From NCBI GenBank assembly GCA_004519485.1, contig CP038112.1:248001-312000 (forward strand): 64,000 bases of DNA. Reading direction: 5' to 3'. Made by a program: the position numbers and the translations under genes. The notes beneath the pieces were generated by a model. The model was not told the DNA's origin. It was given only the letters and a program-made list of their open reading frames with translations, and ran no database searches. This DNA comes from Nannochloropsis oceanica. Lineage: Eukaryota; Sar; Eustigmatophyceae; Eustigmatales; Monodopsidaceae. Below are positions 42,701 through 52,568 of the stretch, in pieces. How positions within the stretch are numbered: the first letter of the stretch is position 1; every line of letters starts with the position of its first letter.

Positions 42701-43403
42701 TTTAAGGTGTGCAGCAGCGATGCCGAGAACCGTATCCACAGCTACGATCTGTGGAAGAGGTTGGGTGTGCGTGTGAGCACTATTGGCGATTTGATTTGTG
42801 TTGTTAGGGGCTGTGAGGGGAGACCCTTTTCGTCATAGACACCGATGACGTCACTCACTTCAAAACCTCCTGCATCCGCAACAGAAAGCAAAACCCGAGA
42901 GCATTAAGCAAGCCATGCACTCATTATGGCTGACTTCCTCTTTGGTTTTAAACTATAGCTTCCCTTTTCCGTTCTGCCTTCCCCAAACTACAGCCTTTTC
43001 TCTTTACGTGATACCTGTTGTTTTTGGTCTCCTTGCACGACTTTAACTCCTCGTTTTCGTCCATAGATGGAATGCCCCCTTCTTCCCAGATTTGGCTGCT
43101 CTCCTGTTCTATTTTCCTGTCTTCTCTCATAAAAACTCAAAGGCAATACTTATGTCTCCTCTCCTCTCATGACACCGAAAAACAATGCCCAAAAGCATCT
43201 AAACTCCTTACATTTCCGCAAACTCCTCCACGTCCTCCATCATCTTCACCGCCTCCGACACATTCGGGGAGAAGCAAAAACAGGATAATCCAACGCAAAC
43301 GCACTTAAAAACATCGCCGCCTGCATCCCCGCCTCCCTCTCCGGGTCACTCATGAGCATCCTGTTCAACCCTGCAAGCACCAACTCACACCGACAACAAC
43401 TGT
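42701..43403. other. Intergenic, RPAIN upstream region and transketolase 3' side
   Basis: About 700 bp between two minus-strand genes. The right part (43208-43370) carries an exon-like stretch on the minus strand, listed separately. The rest shows nothing recognisable. Confidence 0.5.
43208..43370 (-). pseudogene. Unidentified exon-like remnant behind transketolase
   Basis: Starting 34 bp past the transketolase stop, an acceptor-like GCTTGCAG (43378-43371) precedes a well-behaved coding stretch, LNRMLMSDPEREAGMQ then AAMFLSAFALDYPVF. One base out of frame it continues as NVSEAVKMMEDVEEFAEM and a stop at 43210-43208. The composition (amphipathic helices, G/C third positions) is protein-like, and the single frame change near 43265-43275 is the only defect. 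I do not recognise the family. It may be the last exon of a lost gene, or an alternative 3' exon. Confidence 0.4.
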
Positions 43404-45563
43404 TTATGCCTGTGAGGTGGCCACCGGTTTGTGCTCATAGTGACCCGAAATCACGGGCACGTCAATCAAACTCGGTACCGGCTTACCCCCATCCTTATAG
43501 AAAGACATCACCTCCTTCGCCTTCTCCGCCAGATTTTCGACCGTCAACCCAAATTTCTCATACACCTTTGTATAAGGCCCCGAGGCCCCAAACCAGGTCA
43601 AGCCCAGAGCTGCATGCGAGTACTTCGCCCAGCCATGGATCGAAGATGCCTCAACACTCACAACCGGCACTCCCACCGGGAAAACTTCCAACCTGTAATC
43701 CTTCTCCTGCTGCTCGAACAGCTCCCAACTAGGGAAACTCACCACACGCACCCTAACCCCCTCCGCCACCAGCTTCTTGGCTGCCTCGACCGCAATCGCT
43801 ACCTCCGAACCCGAACCCGTTAAAATGAGTTCTGGCCCCCCCTCCTCTTCATTGCCTCCCGCCTCCGACAGGACATAAGCGCCTAACAGAGTTTTCTCCA
43901 CGCTGCTCCCCTCCAGATTCGGCAGGTTCTGTCGACTCAAGGCCAACACCGTGGGCGTGAAGGGATGGTCGACTGCCGATATGTAAGCACCCGACACCTC
44001 GTTCCCATCTGCAGGTCTGATTAAGTTCAAATTAGGCATCACCCGACACTGCTCCAGGATCTCCACCGGCTGGTGCGTGGGTCCGTCCTCCCCCAATCCG
44101 ATTGAATCGTGCGTCATCACAAAAATTACCCCCAAGTGAGACAATGCAGTCAACCTCACAGAACCCCAGGCATAACCAATGAAATTCAAAAACGTCGCGA
44201 CAAAGGGTCTCAACGCCCCGTAGGCGAATATCCCGTTTGCCACCGCCGTCATCCCATGCTCCCTCACTCCAAACCTGAAATACCTCCCCGCGGGAGTCTC
44301 CTTCTGATAATCGCCCGAACATGCCAAAGCTGTCAGCGTCGAAGGCGTCAGATCCGCCGACCCCCCAACCAACTCCGGCATGATGGGCGCCAATGCGTTC
44401 AGCGCAATCTCCGAGAACTTCCTCGTCGCCATGGCCTTGTCCGTCGCGCTATACCGCGGCAACGCCTCCTTCCACCCATCCGGCATCTTGTGCTCACACT
44501 GTCGCACCAACTCCGCAGTCTCCTTGGGGTAAGCTCCCTTATATCCGTCCAACCCCATCTGCCAAGCCGCCTGCGCCGCCGCCCCCCTCGCGCCCGCCGC
44601 CAAAAACAACTCACTCACCTCAGGGGCTACCAGGAACGTCTCCTCCGGGTTGAATCCAAATTTTTCCTTCAACTGCTTCAGATCCTCCGCCCCCAACGGC
44701 GACCCGTGGACAGAATGCGACCCCTGCTTCTTGCTCCCAAACCCGATCTCCGTCTTCACTTTGATCATGCTCGGCTTGTCCGTCACGGCCTTGGCTGCCT
44801 CCGTCGCTGCCATCAACGAATCAAGGTCCTGGACGTCATCCACGGTCTGCACATGCCACCCATAAGCCTCGTACCTCTTCTCCACATCCTCCGTGAACGA
44901 CAATCCCGTATCCCCATCAATCGTGATCCGGTTGTCGTCATAGTAAACAATTAATTTCCCCAGTCCCAAATGCCCCGCCAGAGAACTGGCCTCGCTCGAC
45001 ACCCCCTCCTGCAAGCACCCGTCCCCACAAATCACATAGGTATAGTTGTCAATCACCTTAGCGTGGCCCTCCTTGTTAAACACAGCTGCCAAGTGGCTCT
45101 CAGCAATCGCTAAACCCACTGCGTTCGAGATCCCCTGCCCCAATGGCCCCGTTGAGACCTCAATCCCCTTGATTAGAGTGTTCTCCGGATGCCCCGCCGT
45201 GATCGAATCAATCTGCCTGAAGTTCTTCAAATCGTCCATCGTCACCTGAGGGTAGCCCGTGAGATGCAACATTCCATAAAGCAAGGCACAAGCGTGGCCG
45301 TTGGACAAGACGAAACGATCGCGCGCCAGCCATTCAGGGTCCTGGGGGTTGTACTTCATGACTTTGGTCCACAGCAGATAAGCAAGCGGGGCCAAGCTCA
45401 TGGGTGCACCAGGGTGCCCGCTGTTGGCTTTTTGCACGATGTCGGCGGAGAGGACGCGGACAGTGTCGACGGCCTTGGTGGAGAGGGCGCTGACGAGGGA
45501 TTCCTTCCCTTTCTTGGACGCGGACCCATTGGTGGTCTCTTCGGAGGGGCGCTTGGTCGACAT
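43404..45563 (-). CDS. TKT: Transketolase
   Basis: Transketolase moves two-carbon ketol units in the Calvin cycle and pentose phosphate pathway, using thiamine diphosphate. From the ATG at 45563 the protein has 719 residues: ALSTKAVDTVRVLSADIVQKANSGHPGAPMSLAPLAYLLW at the N-terminus, the ThDP-binding GDGCLQEGVSSEASSLAGHLGLGKLIVYYDDN, FGSKKQGSHSVHG, the pyrimidine domain with GGSADLTPSTLT, FGVREHGMTAVANGIFAYG and THDSIGLGEDGPTHQPVE, and the C-terminal fold. All catalytic His and Asp landmarks are present. The frame continues open upstream for 97 codons to an ATG at 45854 whose first residues are hydrophobic (MHCFFVALLL...DAFALRD), so a plastid-targeted longer form is possible. The MSTKRPSEE start is more conservative because the sequence between looks untranslated. 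It is divergent with TRAPPC4. Confidence 0.95.
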   Translation of the reverse strand: MSTKRPSEETTNGSASKKGKESLVSALSTKAVDTVRVLSADIVQKANSGHPGAPMSLAPLAYLLWTKVMKYNPQDPEWLARDRFVLSNGHACALLYGMLHLTGYPQVTMDDLKNFRQIDSITAGHPENTLIKGIEVSTGPLGQGISNAVGLAIAESHLAAVFNKEGHAKVIDNYTYVICGDGCLQEGVSSEASSLAGHLGLGKLIVYYDDNRITIDGDTGLSFTEDVEKRYEAYGWHVQTVDDVQDLDSLMAATEAAKAVTDKPSMIKVKTEIGFGSKKQGSHSVHGSPLGAEDLKQLKEKFGFNPEETFLVAPEVSELFLAAGARGAAAQAAWQMGLDGYKGAYPKETAELVRQCEHKMPDGWKEALPRYSATDKAMATRKFSEIALNALAPIMPELVGGSADLTPSTLTALACSGDYQKETPAGRYFRFGVREHGMTAVANGIFAYGALRPFVATFLNFIGYAWGSVRLTALSHLGVIFVMTHDSIGLGEDGPTHQPVEILEQCRVMPNLNLIRPADGNEVSGAYISAVDHPFTPTVLALSRQNLPNLEGSSVEKTLLGAYVLSEAGGNEEEGGPELILTGSGSEVAIAVEAAKKLVAEGVRVRVVSFPSWELFEQQEKDYRLEVFPVGVPVVSVEASSIHGWAKYSHAALGLTWFGASGPYTKVYEKFGLTVENLAEKAKEVMSFYKDGGKPVPSLIDVPVISGHYEHKPVATSQA

Positions 45564-46190
45564 GCTGTAAAGAAGTAGTGAAGGAAGACGAAGGTGCTGC
45601 TGGTGACGAGAAAGAAGCCGTCCAGCAAGCCTGTGCACGCAAGGGGTGTTGGTGAGGGAAAAGGAACAAACTGGGTTCAGTGAGAAAGAGGCATCATGGT
45701 GGGTGGGTGGACTGTGACGGGTGGTATCAGCCGCGGCGACAACGTCGTGCCTTGCATGCATGGTGTGTATCCTAATATACCAAGGTGTCAAACGATCGCG
45801 CAAAGCGAATGCGTCATGTTGAGGCAGGAGGAGGGCAACGAAGAAGCAATGCATGTGTGGTTGATGTTCGCTGTGTGTCTCAGTGCCTGAGGCTTCTGGT
45901 GCATGTGTAAGAGTTGCGGTATGGATAGCGCATATGTAGACAGTGGGTACATAAGCCTTACTTGAGTTAGAAGAGAATTAGAGCCAACGAATGCACGTAG
46001 CCGAGGCGTCTCTTGATCAGCCTATGAAACGCAAGGAGCATTTTCCATTTTTGGCGGCCCGTCAACAACCGAGGACAAAAAAATCATCTTCATGATAACA
46101 TTGTTCCGCGAGCCTTCCCCCTGCCCAGGCTTCTTGCGTTTCTAACTTCCCTTCCCCCCCTTTGACAACACAAAGCCACACACCCGCAGA
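45564..46190. promoter_or_regulatory. Divergent region, transketolase / TRAPPC4
   Basis: About 630 bp holding promoters of both genes and the possible extended transketolase leader (up to 45854). An acceptor-like CACAG lies near 45634-45630 on the minus strand. Confidence 0.45.
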
Positions 46191-46622
46191 ATGTTCCTCC
46201 ATCTCTTCATAATATCGCGGTCGGGCGGCCTGATCTACAATAAGGATCTGAGCGTCAGTGCGCCCCGCCTCACCGTGAACGAATGGCTCGTCTTGGGGTC
46301 GACCTTCCACGGCCTGCACTCCATCGCGGCGCAAGTCGCGCCCTTGGCCTCGTCAGGCATTGAGAAACTCGAATGCGACAATCTGAAGCTCCAGTGCTTT
46401 CAAAGTCGGACGGCTGTTAAGTTTGTCTTGACAGCCGAGCCGGGCACGCCGGACTTGGACAATGTGCTGCATGGGATTTACGAGCTCTACGCGGATTACG
46501 TGCTGAAGAACCCCTTCTACGAAATGGACATGCCGATTCGCTGCGAGTTGTTTCAACAGGGCGTGGAGCGGTTGATCGAGCGGAATTCCCGGGAGCTGAA
46601 AAAGGCGCGCAGTGATGGGTGA
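46191..46622 (+). CDS. TRAPPC4: TRAPP complex subunit 4 (Trs23/sybindin)
   Basis: Single exon of 143 residues, the full length for the family. It starts FLHLFIISRSGGLIYNKDL, the longin-like first strand and hairpin, and continues NEWLVLGSTFHGLHSIAAQV, GIEKLECDNLKLQCFQSRTAVKFVLTAEPG and the closing helix DNVLHGIYELYADYVLKNPFYEMDMPIRCELF. TRAPPC4 is a core subunit of the TRAPP complexes, which act as Rab1/Ypt1 exchange factors in ER-Golgi and endosomal traffic. No insert or low-complexity tract interrupts it, which is unusual for this window. The start ATG follows a purine-rich leader (CGCAGAATG). Confidence 0.93.
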   Translation: MFLHLFIISRSGGLIYNKDLSVSAPRLTVNEWLVLGSTFHGLHSIAAQVAPLASSGIEKLECDNLKLQCFQSRTAVKFVLTAEPGTPDLDNVLHGIYELYADYVLKNPFYEMDMPIRCELFQQGVERLIERNSRELKKARSDG

Positions 46623-47595
46623 GATGGCTTTAGTGAGGGAGTCAGCCAATGACCGAGTGAGTAGAGTGCCCGTGGCAGGTTAATGATTCATGTGTAGCAT
46701 TTGGACGAAAGTATCCATGAGATGTACAGAGCGAGGGTACTGGCAAGTAAGTCAAATTTAGCCGAATGATAAATCAGTGAGTAGATCGCCATCAAAAACA
46801 ATCTTTGCCGTCCTTTCACTTTCCACATTTTTTCTTCTTCCTGTCCGTCGCTTTCCTTTTTCTGAGTTTGGTTTTGTGAAAATCCTCTTTTTTTTACAGA
46901 TGATGATGTACGAAGACACAAACGATAACATGTGGCTATTGTGCTCTTGTTAGGGTCGCGACAGCGACGGCAGTAACGGTTTATGATAGCAGTGCTGGTT
47001 TGTTTGTGTGTGTCGAGTCGATGTGTACGTATACGATAGGATAGATTATATATCCAAAGGGAAGGAAGACTGGAGAGGGAAAATCGAGGGAGAATGGAAT
47101 CTTGCCCCGGTACCCCGCTCTCCCGTTAAAATTGACCTCTATGTCAACTTCCATATTTAAATCCTTCTGTACTCTCTGGGTGGCAGCTCTCGAGGTGCTC
47201 TTCTCGCCGTCCTCGACAGTTCCATCTACGCTTTCGCATGCTCCAATCGCTTTCAGTTTTTAGTGTATGTCCAGTCCTGCTTCGCATTGTTCGCTCACTT
47301 TTTTCCCGTTATTTGCAACTTCACTCGATATGTATAAATTTGATGTATAGGTTGTACACATCCTCTCTTCCCCTCTCTATCTCTTTCTCATTTCACTCCT
47401 CTCCTCTCTCCATGCACTTTCTACTCTCCCTTGCATACCGTCCTGTTCATTATGTTGCGTCTTTTTGGTTTTGTAGTTCTGCTAAGTTTAACTCTTTATC
47501 TTCCGCTCTTCCTCCTAATTTCTGTGAGATCTGGTCCGACGAGCCTGTGGGCCTCCAGTCCCCATCCTGCCCGCCCGCCCTCCCTCCTTCCCTCC
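46623..47595. other. Intergenic, convergent 3' ends
   Basis: About 970 bp between TRAPPC4 and the FYVE-lipase gene stop. It holds T-rich DNA (46820-46900) and CT-rich stretches. No gene or RNA supported. Confidence 0.5.
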
Positions 47596-48944
47596 CTACA
47601 CCGTCGTTGCTGACTGCTTCCCCCCGAAAAAACATCGATCACACACCCGCGCCGGTAGACTCAGGCCGATGCTGGGCAAGGCCATCCGGTGTCCGGAGCA
47701 ACTGTCACACACCAATTGCCCGCAACAACGGCAATTATGCTTCTCCCTGTCCCGCTGGGCCTCGCTCGCCGCCCCCCCCTGCCAGGTCAGATCAACCGCA
47801 CAGCAGGCACAAGCCTCTTTGTCGGAAAATCCCTCCCATTCTGGCGGGGGAATGGGGGCCTTGCGCACGTCAATGACTTCGCATAAGGCCGCAAAATAGG
47901 ACGAGGGCGTGTGGTCATTCAGGAGGTTCCCTTGGAGGGAGATGCGGCGGAGACCGACGAAATCACGAGGAGGCATACATGCTCTATACACGCCGCGAGA
48001 GGAAAAGATGTGAACCATACGGCCAGGAGGATAGAGTTCAGGAAGGGTGGTATCTTCCACTAGCACACCGCATTCCTCGTCGCCTTCCTCTTCCTCCTCT
48101 TCCTCCTCTTCTTCCTCCCCCTCGTCACGGTCGTCTTTGCATTGATCTTTGGCGGTGGACTGGCGGCGGGTGGGTGGTGGGGGGGGAGGGCATGCGAGAG
48201 GAGGGAGAGGGGCAGTAGTAGCACCTGTGCTGCAGGTGGATGTGGAGGAAGCTGTGGAAGAGGAGGCGGACGAGGAGGAAGAGGAAGAGGAGGCTGAGTC
48301 GGCAGGGTTAATGCGTGTATTTTTCTCTTTTCTCCGCACCGCCCGGGATGACGGTAGAAGTTTTTCCACTTCTGCATCCTCCACCCTTGTCGCTCCTGCC
48401 TCGCCTTCCTCCTCTTCCTCCTCTTCGTCGTGCTGCGAATGCCCACTAAACATCGGGAAAAGAGGAGCGCCATCTCCTACCTCCTCCTCCTCCTCTTCCT
48501 CTTTCTTCTCCTGCCCCTTTTCTTGCTCCTCGTGCTGCTGTTGCTGCTGCACCTGTCTCATCTGTCCATTCTTCCTCCTCCTCCTTTCCTCTCCCTCCTC
48601 CTCCTCACTTTCCTGCTCTTCTTCACGACCTGCCCCCGCAAATGGCCATGCAAAGTCCTCTCCGTCTTCCTCTTGTCCTCCTACCCTCCCTTCCCCCCTT
48701 CCTACCCTCCCGCCCTCGCTGCTGCCACTGCTCGTGTAGCCCAAAGGGTTGATAGTCGATGACACCCCTCCAAAATAATCACTATCCTCGCCCGCTCCTT
48801 CCCTCTCGATTTCGCCCTCCTCCTTCTCTTCCACTCGTGAAGCTCCAATCGTGGCATGGCGTGATGACGCTACTGTTGGTAGTGATATTGAGGGGGAAGG
48901 AGGATCAAACCCCATGCCTGCCCTCGACGACGATGAGGCCGCGG

Positions 48945-48982
<38 letters not shown>

Positions 48983-51207
48983 GCCGCCGTGCCAGTGGGA
49001 GTGGTCTTGCTACTGCTCATCAAGCCACTACTGCTGCTTTCCAATAGCCTTCGCCTCGCGACCGACAGATCCACTGTGGTAACCGACCCGTCCTCATGCC
49101 GGATCGAGTAACTGTCCGGATTGGCCCTCATGGAGGACGAGGACGAGGAAGGGAACGAGGACGAACCAACGGCCTTAATGCACCCCACTCCCCAGTACTC
49201 CCCGAAGTCATCATCACAACTATCCCAATCCTCCGGCGATTCTTCATTCTCTTCCCTACGCTCGCTTCCCTCCTTCCTCCCTCCCACTCCCCGACCCACA
49301 CCACCCTCCTCCCTCCACCCATTCAACCTCCCCCCCTCCTCTCCTCTTCCTCCGCCCCCCTCCTCCCCCTCCTCACTCCGCACAAACGACAAAGACCGAC
49401 TCCTCTCCCCAGTGGCATTACCCTCTCCTCCCTTCCCTCCCTCCCTCCTCCGCCACCGTGGCGCCCATCGACCCTGACTCCTCACAATGATCGCTTCCAC
49501 GTCATCCTGCCAATGTTGCTCAGCCGTCTCGCGCGCAAGCAACAAATCCTTCAATAGACCCCGCACCCCCGTTGGCGTCACCCGCGGAACGATGTCATCA
49601 TGCAGCACCACCGTGGTCGCAAACGTCTCACACACCTGCGCAAGTTTCTTGTTCACACAAGCAGAACTTCCAAATGTGTAGCAGCGCACCCCCTCCGTTA
49701 TCCCCTCCTCTCTCAACAAAACACCGAGCAGGGCGGCCACGGCCCCCCCTGTGGAGTGGCCCACCAACGTGAGCGAATATCCTTCGGAGAGCAACCGACG
49801 AATGTGGGGGTATGTTTCGCTAAACAACCATTGTGCTGCCTCCGCCGGTCCACACGACGCCATCCACTCGGTCGATACCCTCGCCCACCCTCCCTCCTTC
49901 CCCACCCCTCCCTCCTTCCCTCCCGCAGCGTGAGGAAACGGCAACGGCAGCCCTTGGATCTCCGATAACATGTCCTGTACACGGTCTGGTCCTCTCACCA
50001 CTACACACGCTTCCTTCTCCGTCAAGTGACAGAACATCATAAATGACGGTTGCTGCCCACACTGCTGGTACTGCTGCTGCTGCTGCTGCTGCTTCTTCTT
50101 CCCACCCGCCTGCTGTTGCAGCTGCTGCTGCTGCGACTGCTGCTGTGGGTTATACGCAAAGAGCAACCGCCATCCCTGCTGTTGCGCCCTCAACTGCACC
50201 TCCACCAAGCTGTCACAGTACGCAAAGTGAAGGGCCAGCGGCGCCACATCCAACAAGTCCTGCAGCAGCGCCTCACTTACCGGCGGACAGCCTCTATGCT
50301 CTTCCTGTTCCCTGTCCGGATGTCTCCCCCTCTCTCCCCTTCCCCTCGCCAACAGATAATACATGGCCCCGGACAGCCGCCCCCCCGTCACAGGCCACGC
50401 CACATCCACTCCTGACACCTCCTTCAGCAGCTCCACCGCCTCCACAAACTCCTGACGCAACAACACACCTGCCACGCCTTTATAACCATACCTCCCGAAC
50501 AATTCCAGCGCCTCGCCTGCCAGCGCTGTCGTACTCCTCACACTAACTGGTGCATTTCTCGCCGCCGCTGATACCCACTCCCCCACTGTCCGTAACGCCC
50601 GATCAAGCTGCGTCGTGTCCCCCTGTGCAAAGTAAGGGATTAGCTTTCCCTGTAGGAAGGCCTCGATCCGCACCATCCTCCACACAATCCGATCCTTCAA
50701 ATCCTCCTCCTCTAATTGTCCCTTACACGCCGCACACACCCTCGCTGGCGTCATGTACCCTATTTTGGGGATAGGGTGCCTCGAGCTTGAATGCTCCTGG
50801 CAAAAACTTTCTCCACAATGCCGACAATGATGCCTATATCTGGTCACCCCGAAGGCCTTCCTACATTTCGTACACCGATCTCGCTTCTGGAAAGGAGGTG
50901 GGCAAAACCTCGCCGCCAAGATATATTGTGCTTCCTCATCCCCCTTTGCCGCTCTTGCCCTCAGCTCCGCCACACGCAACAGCTCACCGGGGTCAGCAAC
51001 GCCGAGCATGTGCGCAAATTCCACCAAGCCGACATCTCTGACTTTCTCATCGATCAATTGGAGATCATAAGCAGAGATAGAGCCGAGGCGCCGCCCCACG
51101 TCCCCCCAACCGGTCTCGGGGGGGACAGGTTTATGCCCCGTTTGAACGAGTTGAAGCTGGGCGTAATCGATCATTCCCCTGGTGCGGTCTGAGGTAAAAT
51201 TACCCAT
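47596..51207 (-). CDS. Class 3 lipase flanked by two FYVE-type zinc fingers
   Basis: Single exon, 1203 residues from the ATG at 51207; the frame extends upstream without an ATG. The protein begins MGNFTS, which fits an N-myristoylation site. A FYVE finger lies at about residues 100-165 (CTKCRKAFGVTRYRHHCRHCGESFC, with RVCAACKGQL closing), including the RYRHHCRxCG phosphoinositide-binding signature. A helical linker follows, then a class 3 lipase/SAGL-type hydrolase: LSEGYSLTLVGHSTGGAVAALLGVLL with nucleophile Ser near residue 483, TFGSSACVNKKLA and DDIVPRVTP for the acid. About 500 residues of Glu/Ser/Gly-rich low complexity precede a second FYVE-like finger at the C-terminus (CACCAVDLTWQ, NCRCCGQLVCDSCSGH, VCDRCF). 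It probably acts on lipids at PI3P-bearing endosomal membranes. The catalytic His was not placed with certainty. Confidence 0.87.
48947..48981. repeat. GCA microsatellite encoding poly-Ala in the lipase
   Basis: About 11-12 GCA units (plus strand) giving poly-Ala on the minus-strand protein's linker. Confidence 0.85.
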
Positions 51208-52568
51208 TTCCGTGATGGTCGCCGCGGCGGCCCGGGCGATGAGGGTTCGGGAAAGGTAGCGGGAGACTGATGCCACGCCACGATTAGCCGTGTGTCCCCA
51301 ACGAGCGACTTGGATGGCGGTGCCTCTGGTAAGGAAGGATAGAAGGAAGAAAGGAAAGGGGGGATGAGAAGGCTTCTTCAACTGGGCTGTGAAAACGACT
51401 GCGATGCTGGTGAGGAGGCATAGTTGAACATGTGTGCTTTTCTAAGATGATAACGGATAATTTAGTGGCTGCATCAAGATCAAGGACCCTCGTCCGCATG
51501 CTGGTCCATGATGAACCCTTCCCTCCGGACCTCTCCTTCCTCCTCGACATACTCAACTCATGCGCGACAAATAACCATAAGAAGCAAAATGAGGATTGGT
51601 GGTTCTCTGCCAACAATGAGCGTAATTTGCATGTGCTTCTGTTATCCTCCCCTTTCCCTTTCTTTCGAATTCACGTACCTCGTCAAGGCCGTCGCCACCA
51701 AGCTTCCGGCCCCATTGCTGCCGCTTATGATTCCCCCATTCCCGGCACCGCTACTACCGCTGCTGCTTCTACCACGGCTGCTGCTCGCGTCCGATGCGAG
51801 CGCTATCGTGGTCTCTGCTGTCCTCACAGTGGTGCTGCTGTCTTGTGACATCGAGTCACCTCAACTACCCCTCCTTGTCGAGTTCAAGAGCAGTGACACG
51901 CAAAGCAAGGCTGGCACTTCACACCAAGCCGGCGGACAGTATGAAGCCCCAATCAACCGGTGTACATACTCGGGGGGGGCGTTGTTTGGTCGGTCCCTGT
52001 GGTATGAGAGCAGAAAGGTGACGTGTGAGTGCAAGGATGAGTGTGCCAAGCGCGGGCGGTAAAAAACTTTTTGAGGCCCAAACGCGCCTGAGGCAAGCGC
52101 CTTTCCAGCGCTAGGTGGTGCATGACCAGGGACACCTGATTCTCAAACAACGGCATGCGTGCCGTGTCCTGGCCCTGTCTCGCAGGCATGGAAACACAAG
52201 CAGGGCAAGATCCCCTTGCTTGCCTTTCTGCAGTTGTTGATTCAAGCACAAGCGCGTCAATCCAAGCCCGTCAGAGTCTTTTGTGAAGGCGAAAAATGCG
52301 CCACGGTAAGACAACCACGTCCTTTAACGTCTCCTTCACAGCCTTGACGAAGCTTTGGGCCTTGAAATGGTTGCAGCATTTTCCATAGCGAGAAACAAGG
52401 GCACCGAAACTAAATAATGGCATACGCGGCATCATCGCAAGCTCTCGGTATACATTAGATCCGAGCTTCGAGCTTCTTCAGGTAAACTTTATGTTTCTTC
52501 TCATGCTTGCTTAATTACGTGTACATCCATTTCGTTGAATTTTCCTTCCTCCTTATTGTAAGATCGCA
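51208..52568. other. Intergenic region with exon-like pieces
   Basis: About 1.36 kb without a supported gene. A 69-codon minus-strand frame at 51851-51642 and a plus-strand stretch at 52190-52307 bounded by acceptor- and donor-like sites (CTCGCAG; ACGGTAAG) look exon-like, but neither continues into a recognised protein. Confidence 0.4.
51642..51851 (-). CDS. Possible small gene or first exon, unidentified
   Basis: An ATG-initiated frame of 69 residues (MSQDSSTTVRTAETTIALASD, Ser/Gly-rich, then SLVATALTRY) contains a good donor (AG followed by GTACGTG) after ALTR. Several downstream acceptors were tried; one yields a short hydrophobic end, but none gives a known family. It may be a real first exon or chance. 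Confidence 0.2.
   Translation of the reverse strand: MSQDSSTTVRTAETTIALASDASSSRGRSSSGSSGAGNGGIISGSNGAGSLVATALTRYVNSKERERGG

Noticed and set aside
47238-47876. 212-codon plus-strand frame
   Set aside because: Overlaps the 3' end of the FYVE-lipase gene in antisense and spacer DNA; the translation is low complexity.
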